DNA from: Climacium dendroides
Taxonomy: Eukaryota; Streptophyta; Bryopsida; Hypnales; Climaciaceae
Assembly (NCBI GenBank): GCA_950106755.1
Contig: OX467086.1
Coordinates: 32,816,001 to 32,880,000 of the forward strand
Length of the DNA stretch: 64,000 bases
Direction of reading: 5' to 3'
Position numbers and translations under genes: made by a program. Position 1 is the first letter of the stretch; every line of letters begins with the position of its first letter. A model generated the notes under the pieces. It searched no databases. It was not told where the DNA came from and saw only the letters and a program-made list of their open reading frames with translations. Shown here piece after piece: positions 12,301-27,300 of this stretch.

Positions 12301-13287
12301 CGTGAGGCTTACGACCTGTAGTTATTCCTATTTTGTGCAATGTGGTGATCCTCTACAATTTTCGAGTATATGTACGTACTGCACATGATTTTCTGCAACT
12401 CCAACGGGGAGAGTCTGCGAAGTGGTTGGAATTTCCTTGTGTAGAAAGTTCTGGTTCCCATTGGAAATGAGATGTGTTTCCAGAGCATCAGTGGTTTGTT
12501 GGTCCATCATTCCAAAGCAAGAACTCTAGGAAGTGGTTATGGAAATGATGACATTGTTGGAATGTGAACATGGTGTTGTTTTACTCTTCAATTCGCGAGG
12601 ATTACAAAGGGTATCGCAGTGAGTTCACATGAAGAGTGGCGTGAAATTTTTTGATTTCTATTTTGGGTAGAGTCCCTGTTGATGAACTGCTTTTTTCTTT
12701 TTTCAGAGGAAGAGCGCAAACGCAAGGAAGAAGCCGAGCGTCGTGCCAAATTGGAGGAAATGGCTGCGAAGCAACGTCAGGCCGAGATCGCAGCCGAGGA
12801 GAGAGAGAAGCGCGAGAGGGAGGAGGCTTTGCGTGCCAGGCTTGATGACAAGCCTGGTAAGTTCATCCCGCCCTCCCTTCGCAAGAAGATGGAGAGTGGT
12901 GAGGATTTGCGGCGCGATGACCGTGACCGCCGAGACGTTCGTCCGCATCTGGAGGAACGTCGGCCTCTGTTCGGCCGAGGCGGCTTCGCTCCGTCCAGGG
13001 AAACGGATCGGCAGGTGGAAGGCGAGGGTGACGCTCCTCCTCCTCCTTCGAACCGCTATCAGCCGCCTCGCCCCCGCCAGGGCGACCCCGATGGTCCCCC
13101 CCCGGGCGCCTATCAGCCTCCAGTCCGGCGTGCTGCTTATGAAGCTCCGGGTGCGCGGGGAGATGCGTACGAGCCTCCTCGGCCTGGAGCTTATGCTCCC
13201 CCTCGGTTTAGCGCCGGCCGGCCTCCAGGTCAGCGTCCTGCTGTTGGGAGTGGTCGACCTGCAGAGGAGCGTCCCGATCGTTGGTAA
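6364..13287 (+). CDS. Eukaryotic translation initiation factor 3 subunit A (eIF3a), copy 1
   Basis: eIF3a is the large scaffold of eIF3, which recruits the 43S complex to mRNA in the cytoplasm. Thirteen exons join to 1014 codons: 6364-6409, 7406-7887, 8568-8783, 9049-9417, 9653-9682, 9978-10205, 10445-10606, 10743-10967, 11179-11388, 11566-11778, 11877-11957, 12057-12258 and 12707-13287. All introns are GT-AG and the phases agree. The protein starts [16 protein letters not shown], then [19 protein letters not shown], as in plant eIF3a. A helical N-terminal scaffold is followed by a PCI-type region at about residues 340-510. A long Glu/Lys/Arg-rich coiled coil runs to about 870, and the tail is Arg/Pro/Gly-rich ([12 protein letters not shown]). 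Length is close to the plant norm of just under 1000 aa. Exon 5 is a 30-nt microexon ([10 protein letters not shown]). It is one of two intact copies facing each other in a palindrome. Confidence 0.95.
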
Positions 13288-13880
13288 ATTTTGACAGTGC
13301 GTGCTTTGGAGCGCGATAGTCCAACCAGCGAGACTTGTAGGATATATTCAGCGATTTTCTTTTCTTGTTGTGGTGTGCTTGTAAGGCACATTGCGCTTGG
13401 GTGTGGAGCTGAGCAGAGCAGTGTTGGAGTGGAGTCCATTGTTAGATCTTGTGGCTTCGTCCTCCCTGTTTAGATACTATCTTTTGACTCATGAACGTTA
13501 GTTCTCTCAGTCCTGGTTCATGGTCTATGTTTCGTGGTTGAGGTTTTCATGGACACGGTCTGGCGGTGAACTTTCCTTTCCAATGTTAATTTGGCCTTTT
13601 CTCTCATTTGGAGGTGGGTTCGTGTTGGTTTGATTATGTTCATTTTCGTCGTCAATTTGGTGCCTTGTGAAAGAGGGTTTGGGGATGAGCTGGACGCCAG
13701 AAGGCGGTTTCGTTTCGCACTGGCGAACGGGACGTGCAAAGTATAAAGCAGTCGAGAATGCTCATCCTGGCCAAGGCTTTTCTAGTGACCCAGATATCTT
13801 GGCATGATTTCTTGGTTGATTGGAAATTTGTTCATCCCCAAGTGTTGTGTAGCTGTCATAATTGAATATTGCAGAAGGTA

Positions 13881-14797
13881 TTAACCCTTAGACGGCGAGT
13901 CGGTCACCTTGGAAATCATATGTTTTCCCCCTAAATGACGACCTGTGACCGCTGATTTCAAGCCTCACTGTCATCACTCAGTTTGTTGCCATTTTGCAAC
14001 ATATCAACAAGATATGGATGAAAAAATTGTAAAAGTTTAGAGAGATGAATCATCTTTGTTTCACAGATTTGTTTTGTAAATAGTTGAATTTTTTCTGAAT
14101 TTTTGTAGATATAATGAAGAAAGATCGTATCAAATATTGATTATTTCGAAAAATCTGAAAATTTCAGCATATGTGCATATTGTAGTGATGTTTCTGTGCT
14201 ATTCTACAATTAGAACGTAGTAGACATTGAAAATATATCCAAAGTTCAAACTGCAATGAAAAATTGATCATTAGGAATTTTTTCAAATATTAAAATTAGA
14301 GTAGAAACTAGAGTGAATGAACTTCATTTTGTTAGTTGGCTTAAATTCAAAAAATATCATTTTTGTAGAGAAATTTCAGATTTAAAGCAAGGAGCAACAA
14401 CTTTCTAAAATTTTCTAAAATAGCATATTTTGTGATCCGTTTGTTGTTTTAGACAAGCAATAGCATAACCTCAAACTTAATTAGATTGTCTTTTTAACCG
14501 TCTTCATAACCCAGCATGGTAGGTCAACAAGAAAAAAGTGGATGATAATCTGCTTCCCAGATCTCTAGAACTCAAGAAACATTCATCCAAAAGCCTCAAA
14601 GTGGCCTCGTCGTCGATTCACATTGATTCACGGTTAAATAGCGTGTGAAAAGCACTCGTTGGGAGACAAGCTACTATAGAAGACATTCCCTTTTCCGTCA
14701 AATTTGGAGGATGAATAGTTGCACTTCTCTCAAATTTGGGGGATGAATAGTTGCACTTCTCTCCTACATTGGATGCAAAACGACGTTTAAGGGTTAA
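13881..14797. mobile_element. TTAA-ended element, left-arm copy (917 bp)
   Basis: It starts TTAACCCTTAGACG and ends CGTTTAAGGGTTAA, so the two ends are inverted repeats bordered by TTAA. The homologous copy in the other arm, at 35861-36077, is only 217 bp. The left copy carries about 710 extra bp (roughly 13922-14633) between conserved edges. The interior has no coding sequence, so this looks like a non-autonomous DNA element. TTAA could be a target duplication, as in piggyBac-type elements, or part of the inverted repeat. Confidence 0.55.
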
Positions 14798-17328
<2,531 letters not shown>

Positions 17329-18067
17329 TTAACCCCTAAAGCACCAAATTGCGTTTTTTGGCAACATTCCGGTTTTGGGCAATTCACTGTGAATGGAATT
17401 TTTATTCTCTTTTGGTAAAATTTTCACACAACATTTTTCCAAAGAGTACCATCAAGGCTTAACAACTTTCATTACTTTTGACTACATGGTTAAAAAGTTA
17501 TTGCAGAGTATGTCATTTTCATTGCTCAACAGGCAATTTGGGAAGCTCAAAAATATTCTTTAAAAATCACTTTATGAAAAAATTCAAAATTAGATCTCTA
17601 GATTTATATATAAGTGGAAAGCTTTGAATCATTGTATTTTGATTAATGAGATGAAAGTTGTGAGGAGTTTTAGTTTGTAGGTACTTATGGTTTTCAAAGA
17701 CTCTATACTTACCCGCAAATTAAATCTCTTCATAACTTTCATCTCATTAATCAAAATGGAATGATTCAAAGCTTTGCATTTATATATAAATCTAAAGAAC
17801 CAATTTTGAATTTTTATTTTTTTAAGAGTGATTTTTAAAGAAGTGTTTTAGTTGCCCAAACTACTTGCCAAGCAATGAAAATAACATATCATGCAATAAC
17901 GTTTTAACCATGTTGTCAAAAGTTATAAAAATTGTTAGGCCATGAAGCTACTCTTTAGGAAAATGTTGTGTGAAAATTTCAACAAGAAAGAATAAAAATT
18001 CATTTGTAGTGAACTACCCAAAATCACTATGTTGCCAATAAACATAGTTTTTACCATCGGGGGTTAA
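17329..18067. mobile_element. Fold-back (full-length palindromic) element, left-arm copy
   Basis: The 739-bp element begins TTAACCCCTAAAGC and ends CCATCGGGGGTTAA. Its two halves are inverted repeats of each other almost to the centre near 17700. Shared blocks are GGCAACAT, TTTTCACACAACATTTTTCC, ATGGTTAAAAAGTTATTGCA and GATTAATGAGATGAAAGTTG. No coding sequence is visible. A copy sits at the matching place in the other arm (33200-33938) and a half copy at 54998-55367. It is best described as a fold-back MITE with TTAA borders. Confidence 0.75.
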
Positions 18068-18345
18068 TGTTTGTTTTTTTAGCACACCCAAAGATTAGGA
18101 ATTGGTTGGCCAATGGACATATTTTGTGAGCATGTGAGCATGTGAGCATGAGCCTATAAGTGGGGGGAAGAGATTGTCGCAGAAGACCAAAGGACACACT
18201 TGAGCCATGAGACTTTGAGAGACATCTAGACAAAGTCAACATGGGTATTGTATTCAATACAATTGCAGAACAATTGCAGTCAAAACAATTGCATTTACAT
18301 GAATACAACAAAAAAATGTACAGAAAAAGGCTGCAGACTAGAGCG

Positions 18346-21300
18346 CTAATGTATCGCAGCCCAATAGCGAGAACAAACTGGGTTCTTGTGCACAGCTCTT
18401 TGCATCCATAATTGCTTGCTTTGCAACGACCCTGGAGCATGCGTGCTTGCATCTTCGAACTGTTCAGCAAGCAATCCCATCTGATAATACAACTCTCCAG
18501 GTCTATCCTCTGCAACAAAATTTGAAGAAGCTGAAGTCAGAAGTCACGTCAATTTTGGACTATATTTTTAGATCAAGGCCTATTACTGCCAATTAATCCA
18601 AATTACATTCTAGGAGCATCCGACTCAACTCTAATCAGCATGCAAGACCGTGCTGGAATGAATTTACATTGAGGGAATACCTGCAGGCCAGTTTTTCCAA
18701 GACGCTTGAACCCACTTATGAGCATTCTTGCTGCGACTATTCGCTTTCTTAATTTCAGCCTGTGCCAGCAAGACACCCGCAACCGAAATCTCTGAAGGGC
18801 CTCCTTGTGATATAGCCTTGCTCAAACTACGAACAGCTGAAGCTAGGTACTCTGTGTAGCCTCCCAAGTTAGAAAGCGCGAGGCAGATTGCACCTGCATC
18901 ATACGCATAGATAGCACCACATGAGATTCTATGAAAATCACTGGTGCACTTGACATTCGCTATTAAAATGTGCATCAACTAAACCAATAAGCACTTCTGG
19001 TGCAACGCTCTCTTCATACCGTGGAAAAGATGAAGAGGAGCAGATTCCGGATGAACAGCACAAGCTTGACCAGCAGATTTCTCAGCAGATATGTAGTCTC
19101 CCATTTGCAGAAGTCCCTGCGCTTTAGTAAGATGCAATAAAGAGTTCCACACCTTCAGATTGGTTGCGCCTTTCAGCCCAATAGCACGCTCAAAACTGGA
19201 ATTCTGCAGCTCTTTGGGCCCTCCCAACCTCTCCTCCATTTCGGACATCTTTAAGTGGCCCAAAACATCACCAGGCTTCAGATTTTGTCGAGACTTTTTT
19301 ACTTCCACTCGAAGAAGCGGAAAATTTTTGGTTACGAGGTAGCAACGTGCCAGCTGAAAGCTGACGACAAATCTACACTCCGGTGACCCGTTTAAGAAAC
19401 ATGGAGCCTTTGCGTATTGCAAAGCAGCTACAGTATCACCACGCTCTAAAGCTGCATTGGAGGCACATACTGAAAGTAAATTATTCATGTCAGGGTTTGA
19501 CGTTGGCTGTGTAGGTACAAGATGACCAATCGCAATGTGTGCATTTGGCTTCTGCGCCTGTTGTAATGCGAGCACCAAACTAGCTCTTGCAGTTTCTTTC
19601 CAAGGCTCCGTGTGCACCCACCTGTGAAAGACACATTCAAAAGTGTGAGTACTTGAAACAATGCAATGAAAGAGGCAAGAAGGAAGGGGAAATACACCAC
19701 ACTGACCGAACATTTATATTGAGAGGGACCACTATGCAGTGAATGGAGCGAAAATTGGAACTCAAATAATAACGACTCGGGGGGAAAATTGCGGAAATCT
19801 GGGAAAAAAGGGACATGCATGATTATATCAGTTGCAGAGGTTCATAGTTCCTACTTAATTAGAAGAGAAGAAACTAAGAGCCACAAAAAACGTCTTACCG
19901 AACTAGTTTTGGAAGTGCAGATGTGGCATCAACTGAATCAGCCATTAAGGCAGCCACCAAACTCATGCATAATTCTTCTTGAGAAGTTGGTACTGGAACA
20001 GGTACATTGCAACATCTCAGAGCCAGATTTGCACAATTACCATAGGTGCTTCCCGTAAGCTCCTCACAGAGTTTGAACCTGTCACCAGTAAACCAAGTCC
20101 ATAAATAAACCGCAGAGCAAGACGAAATAATGTAAGATGTGCATCATACCGAAGGAATCCCAAAATTAGAATGCAATCAACAGAGCTAACAGTGAATAAA
20201 AGGAGTTTGGGCCGTTCCGCTTTCTTAAAGACTGATTATTCAAAATACAAAATAATAGTTTCGAAGAAAACACATCTCTATCCAAAATGTTTACCGTATT
20301 GAGAGGCTGTCCGGAAATGAATGCAGAGCCTTCAGCAAGTCATCAGTTGTACTAGAGTATAAATGCCCTTCTTCGTGCTTGCCCTGCCAATTACAATAAC
20401 GCAGGTCAATAGAGACAAATATACAGCCTACCAACTGATGGACCCTCTACCATTAATGCAAACTAAATTTATTATTCTGCCATGCTAAATTTCAAAGTCC
20501 AGAGTTGACCTCTCATAAACGACTTCACATTTGAAGTGCTAAATAATAGAAATTGATACCTGTTTCCACGCAGCTACCAATTGATGCGCCTGAGGGCCTC
20601 TTTCATGGTCAAAGAAAATATTACACCTGTTTAAGACACCAGCTACAGACTGCTGGTCGTCCGCTGCTACACCCATAGCCAGAGCAGTACAACTATATCT
20701 AATATTATGAAATAGGTCCCTACTGGTCCTTCGTATCTCCTCCATGACCATCATAGGCCCTGAAAGCCAGTACATCATTCTGAAATAGAGTATAAAAGCA
20801 TTCGGGTCTCCATTCAATTCTACAGCTTGCTTTGCGATTGCAGCTGCTAACTCTCTCTGATTTGCCAGCCATGCTGCCGCAGCATAGCTTCGCATTGCCT
20901 CTGGCTCCTCTAATAATGCGCCTATGTAAAGAGTAACATAAAATCGTGAGCTTGCGTACTTAAGTGTTTGAATTAGCACATTTCGTTGGTTACAGAAAAG
21001 AAATTCACCAAAAACTGAAACGTGTTCAATTTTATTACAAAGGTTTAACAGCACTCGAAGGGACATACAGATAAATACATATCAACACTTCTGAACTGAT
21101 AAAATCGAAAAGCTCTCTCGTTCCCAGAGAGCACTTAACATGAATCGTATGCAACAATTATCTACCAGAAAACCAAATTCCGTGACAAAGAGAATGCTGT
21201 GGAATTGACAGAAGATAAAGCGGAGAACCTCACGATCCCCTCAGGAGAATGTCTTGTACCTGTATCTGCAAGCATCTCATACACTTGAACTGCATCATCT

Positions 21301-24300
21301 GCTCTGCCAGCCTGCGAATGGAGGATGTTTACATTCGTAAGTAAAGCACAAGTTGCAAACCCTTCACAGATGGATCCATGTGAGAGACCACGATAGACAG
21401 AGGTTTGACTGTTAAGCCCCAAAATCCAGGCACACAGTATCTTCAGGCATAAGAAGTGTCCAAAAAATGACTCACTTTGCATAAGACTCTTGCAAGGTTC
21501 AACAATATGAAATTCCTTCGCTTTGCAGCTGATGAATCCATCTCTCTAGATCCTTGCTTCACAAAGTGATCTGCCAGCTGAAAAGCAATAATTGCAGTTG
21601 AAAGGCTCCCACGAGACTCGCAAACAAGTCCCTTAAGATTGAGCGCTTCCACACATAAAGGAGCTCTTTGCACACACTGCGCTGTAGCAGCATATACCTG
21701 TTTCAAATCATGAAGATCAGACGCAAGTGTACGTAAAAATGTGTCAATAATTGCAACCTACAAGAGATTCTGTGCAACACACGTCATATAGATATAACAC
21801 TATTAGCTATTAACTACACAGCAAATATGAAGGTTTCCGGATTTTCTATTGTTCAGCACCTGAGCTGAATGTAGGTGATGGGTTCGTTCAGCCAGTCTTG
21901 CAAGGCCAAGCTGAACCTGCGTGACCTGCTCAAGCATTAAAAATTCAGTAATCAGTTACTAGCTAAAATGCTACATTTACAAGTCACATTTCAGTGGTTA
22001 ATGACGCGTAGATACTTGCAGAGCAGTATTCAATTGAAGTCTGGAATCTGAATAAATAGTTACCACTTACTGGTGATAAATGCACAGAATACAAACAACT
22101 AGCAAAGGCTTCGTCCATCTCCTTTCTGCAGAGAAGCAATAAACAAAATTGATAAGAAACTAGTATGTATTTAATGTCCACTCCGGACAGGAAGTTCCTA
22201 CTGAGTCCGCCATACTACATATCAGTTTGGCACATATGGCCTACAAACTCTTCCTAAATTTAGAAAGCAAAGTCTAAAAGCAAAGAAGTACCCGTCACCA
22301 AGGCTGTGAAGAAAGGCCATTCCTGCCCAAGGGAGGCTCAGCGTCGGATCAGCACTTCGAGATCTGTCAAAGGCCTGCCTTGCTAGCTCAAGCTCCCTCT
22401 CCAACAGGTAAAGCTGTTTCCATACACAAAAATTACCATATCGATCAATCCACAGAAAGACCAAGGAACCCTTTGGTTCACCTCATGGGCTTCTAGATCA
22501 TATTTGAAAATGGAATTAACATGAAGACGAAAGTGCGAACCTGCCCTAGGTGAGCCCAAGTATTGGAATGATAAGCATCCAACCGCAGGGCCTGAATGAA
22601 AGCATGTTGTTTAAGAGCTTTATGTCGTGCCAAGACGCCAAATATGAACCAGAGGTCAGCATCTGTAGCATCCAAGCGCAATCCTGATAGAACAGCTATT
22701 TCTGGGTCCAACCTGCTGATGAGAGCGAAAAGTAGAAGGTTAGAAATTCAATCCATGGTCTACCGCGGCACGCAGAGTTCAATGGTGGTGGTGGTGGTGG
22801 TGGTAGTGGTGGTTTGACCATATACCTTACTGATGTGGTCTCTGGGACATTCTGGTCTAACGAGAGGTCAAGCTTCCTGGCCATGGCAAGATCGCCGTAC
22901 ACACTGCCTTCTTGAGGACATATGTGAAGTAAGTGAAGGTATGCACGCTCTGCTCGTTTGCTAGCGGCGTTACGCTGCTGATACCACTGAACAACTTTGT
23001 GCTGAAAGGACGCTGCTACTTGTGTGTTGAAATTTTCACTTACATCCAATGTAGACTCCATGACATCACAAGGCAGTATTTGAGCGTATGCAACCTGCCT
23101 CACAAAAATTGTGTAAAAGAACCTCTAAAAATTAAAGGAAGAAAAATGAGAATCAAATCTCTTGAAGCATGACAGAAGAAAGGCACAGAAAATAAAGTAC
23201 TGGCTCTATCATCACACTTGTACAAGACTCCGTTAAATTAATAGTGGCACCAAAAGTCAAAATACGATAATGCCAGTAGTATTAGAATCCAGCGAATGTA
23301 ATATGTACCTCAATATCCCCCAACAACTTCCAACCAGCTGCAACTGTACCATCACTTACTGTACATTGGTGCGCAACATCTGCAGCTTCCTGAAATAAAC
23401 AGGCATGTATCACTAAAAAGGATAGTCTTGAAGTACCTCTTAACTTCATCAATAACGAGGAAAAATTAGAAAAAATTTACATTGAACTTTATACACGAAG
23501 GCTGTACATGACAATACCTGTAAAAGGGTTGCAGCCCAAGCTAAAGCCCCAACACCTGTGCACTGACGAGCACGACCTAAAAGTGCAGATGCAAGACCAC
23601 ACTGTGCAACCACATTTCCGGGAACCTTCTCAACAGCATTTCGGAACATGTCAATAGCCTGCAGGGAAGACACATAAAAAAGCCTCAGCATTGCCTGCTT
23701 AAGCATGTTCAGAAAAAAATGGAGATTGCATTGCTACATAAGCCAGCACAACAAGAACGTGCGGTGCAAACCTGCGAATATGATGCAAGTGATAGGAGAA
23801 TGATGCCACTCTGGAGTAAAGAAAATGTTGAAGATGTACATCCCAGAGCTACAACCCGTTCATATGCCTGCAACGAGATCAAAGAAGTTTACAATTATGG
23901 TCACAAATTAAACCATCTGATTTTATTTTATTGCAATGTAGTTATATCAGATGCGTAAATCACCTTTAAAGCGGCAGTCAGCATGCCAAGGTGTTGATAA
24001 GCCAACCCCAATGCCTGCGAACACAGCGATTAACCCGTGAGACGGTTCTTTTGAGATGAAAAATCAGAAAATATGATAACTTACAACATATATTCTCAGA
24101 GTAGAACCAAAGATGAGACTCATCATAGGTTCTGATGCGATACCTCCCACAGAGATCCATCTGCGCTATAGCCTCGAAGTGCATGCTGCAAGTTTGCCAC
24201 CGATTCTGACCATTGCTTTGCTTGCACCTTTCAGAGAGACCACAATTCATGTCAATTAGAATTGCGCATCTTATCTAAACTTCCCGCACATGTGATAATA

Positions 24301-27300
24301 GTCATTCTTGAAACAGTCTACCTACGCTCAATTGCCAATTCAATGCTTGTAGAAATTAAAAGTCTCCAGGATGAACGCAGACTCCTCAATACTACGTAAC
24401 AGCGTACACAAACCCTAACATCAATTAGAGCACCATGATATACGAGTAACAGGAATTCCACAAATTCAAACTAAGAGCGCAGTATACCTGAATAAATCCA
24501 AGTCGACGCCATGCCCAATAAGCTCGAGGCGAATGTTGAGAGGCTTCTCGACAGATGGCACCTTCCAACAAAATCTGTCCTCCTTGTTCCAGCAGATTAC
24601 AAAGAGCTTCCTAGAGCCAATATAACCCCTCTATACTGAGTACGTATTGATGAAATACAATTAAAAAAAACACGGTAGACTAGATGTAAGAGATTATCCG
24701 ACAGCTAAAATATAAATATTCGTAGACAAGACCAGCCAACTCAGTCATAGTGAAAATATTACTTCTGTAAGGTACCAGGCAAGTGTAGCTTACCCCAGCC
24801 TCTGCATCTTCAGGATCGAGAGTGATTGCTTTCTGGTAGGACCGGGCAGCTCGCCGTGTGTCACCAGCTATCTGATTATAATAGTGGCCTAGATAACGAA
24901 AAACAATTGCCTCTCTCGGATCCAGCCTTGCAGCTTCCACCAACTGCGCCACTGCTCGTTCCTTACCTGATCGCTCACCAATCTCCCAGTATACCAAGCC
25001 CTGCAAGTTTACAAGCATTTTAGGAACCGTAGAATAAACTGATCAGAGAAATATGCACTTCGAAATATGCCTGCTGTTGTTCAACACTAGTCTAAAGCTT
25101 CCATAAATCTTCAAAAGATAACTCTAGGAAAAAAACTGCAAAATATACCAGACGACGGCGGTACGTGGATTTGTCTCCACATATCTCCACAGCTTGCTCC
25201 AATAGGCGCACAGCATTTTCTATGTTACCATTCTTGAAGACCAACCAGCCTTGCTCTGCTAGAGCCCAATGGTTACTACCGTCAAACGACAAAAGATCCC
25301 ATAGTCTGGCTTCAGTTTCTTTGCAGTTGTCTTGTCCAATGGCTACCTTCACCCTTCCCTGCATATAATACGAATCAATAGCACAGCACGTTGTAATGCA
25401 GACACGAACAACATTCACCAAAAGCACCTATACTGCCCCAATAGTACAGATCGAATACAAGGGGAGACGCCCTTGGGTTTGGTACCACGTGCAAACAAAA
25501 AGTATGTCTGTTCATATAAAGGATAAAGCAATAGACATGTTCATAGAAAAATCATAGAATATTCATAGGATATATTAATTTTCTTAGAACATTCTCAGAT
25601 GTCCTTAAAATGAATTATTAAATCCCAATTTACTCTCAATTTTACTAATTAATTGAGAACACCCTGTATTAGTTCCTTATACGTCCAAAATTTTCCCCAA
25701 AAGATCGAATCAACATTGAATCAGCAGTTAACCCCGTAGACGATGATACACCAAAGATGTTGTACCTCAAGTGCAGCAGATGCCAACTCTTGAGCTTCTC
25801 TGCCAGCCAACTTGTGTGCACCCTGATAAGAATGCAAAATGTATATGAGAATCCGTTGCACGTATCACATCAAACCGTAAACTATTGGAGATGATTGGCT
25901 AGAAGAAGCTCACCTCCAATACAAACTGATAAAGTCTTTCCGCACCTTCGTAGTTTTTTATGGCAAGATGAATATGTCCCTGTATAAGGTGTAGACGTAG
26001 CTCTTTAGCAAAAAGCTGTAGCCCATACTTCGATCTCCATACCTCCAGTGCTTGAAACCCCCGCTTCACACTTTCAGCGGCACCACTATATGCACCTTCT
26101 GCAATTTGCAGATCGGCCAATAACTGCCACCTGCAACATTCTCATGGTTACGGGATACATTTTCTTAATACAATTGTTACCTAAATGAAGAATATGTAAG
26201 GCTAAGGCACTCACCCGACCACACATGTGTTATCAACTCGAAGAGCTTTCTCGCACAAGATCTTCTTGCGATCAGCACTGTAAGATGAAACCAGAAAAAT
26301 CCTTAGATATATTATCTGGTTCCACTTAGCCCTTGCCAGTGTCTAACAAACCCCGTGCAGTATTGGAAAAAGAGTTCATACTTGCTGTCGACTCCATGAA
26401 ACATATCAACGATGTGCTTCATCACACCCAAAAACTAAGAGATGATTCCTACGTCAAGCACATGACTAGCACCCAAAACTTAGTCCTGGATCCGTTGAGC
26501 ACATTGCTCATCAGATGCAAACAACTGGAGATTCTTGGAAAATATTGCCAATCAGTTTGATTCGAAATGTGGAATGATGTGGAATAAAATCAAACCTGCT
26601 CTGTGATAAAAATGCAATCGTAGCAAGGGCAAGACTATGAGATGGATATAGGTGTGCAAGCCGCAAACCAAGTCTGAATCTGTAGTAAGAGGGCCCCTTG
26701 TTCATATCTTTAGCATTATCCACGCTCTGGAATAAGAAATCCGAATTGTCTTCCTCACAGAATATAAGAGCCACTTCGAAAGCAATTGCAACATTGGATG
26801 ATAAAGTTGTTGCAATAGCTTGCTGCAATAGTCGAATTCGAGACTCCTCTCCTGTAAATTAACCAGTAATTAAATTTCTTTACGTAGTGAAATTGTTCAA
26901 CGTTGAATGCCCAAAGATTGATTTCTTGACACTTCATGCAACACCACCCAGACACACAGTGGCCTGTAAGAATGATCACAAACCTCTAGATTCTCCCGCT
27001 GTTTGAAGAAGGAGATCCAGTAGCAGTGCATTATGGCGCTCAACATGAAAACCAGGCTGTTGGAGTGCAATCTGAAGGTTTGCCTCCAAGTCCTTCCGTA
27101 AGGACTTCACACTGCACACGCCTCTAGGAACATCAGAGGGTCTTTCTCTCTCCTGCTGCATTGCCAAATCGAGCAATGCAGCCTGGGCATCAACCACACC
27201 ACAAAGAGCCCTCAATTGTACGTCTGGTGACACGGTGTTGACATCTTTTGACAACTCCTCCCAAGCACCTAGTGCTTCTTCATGGCGTTCAGCTTTAGCA

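Noticed and set aside
12743..13294. A second long frame over the last eIF3a exon (and mirror 36664-37215)
   Set aside because: It is an alternate-frame shadow of a GC-rich, repeat-like coding exon. The correct frame continues the eIF3a protein to its stop at 13285-13287.
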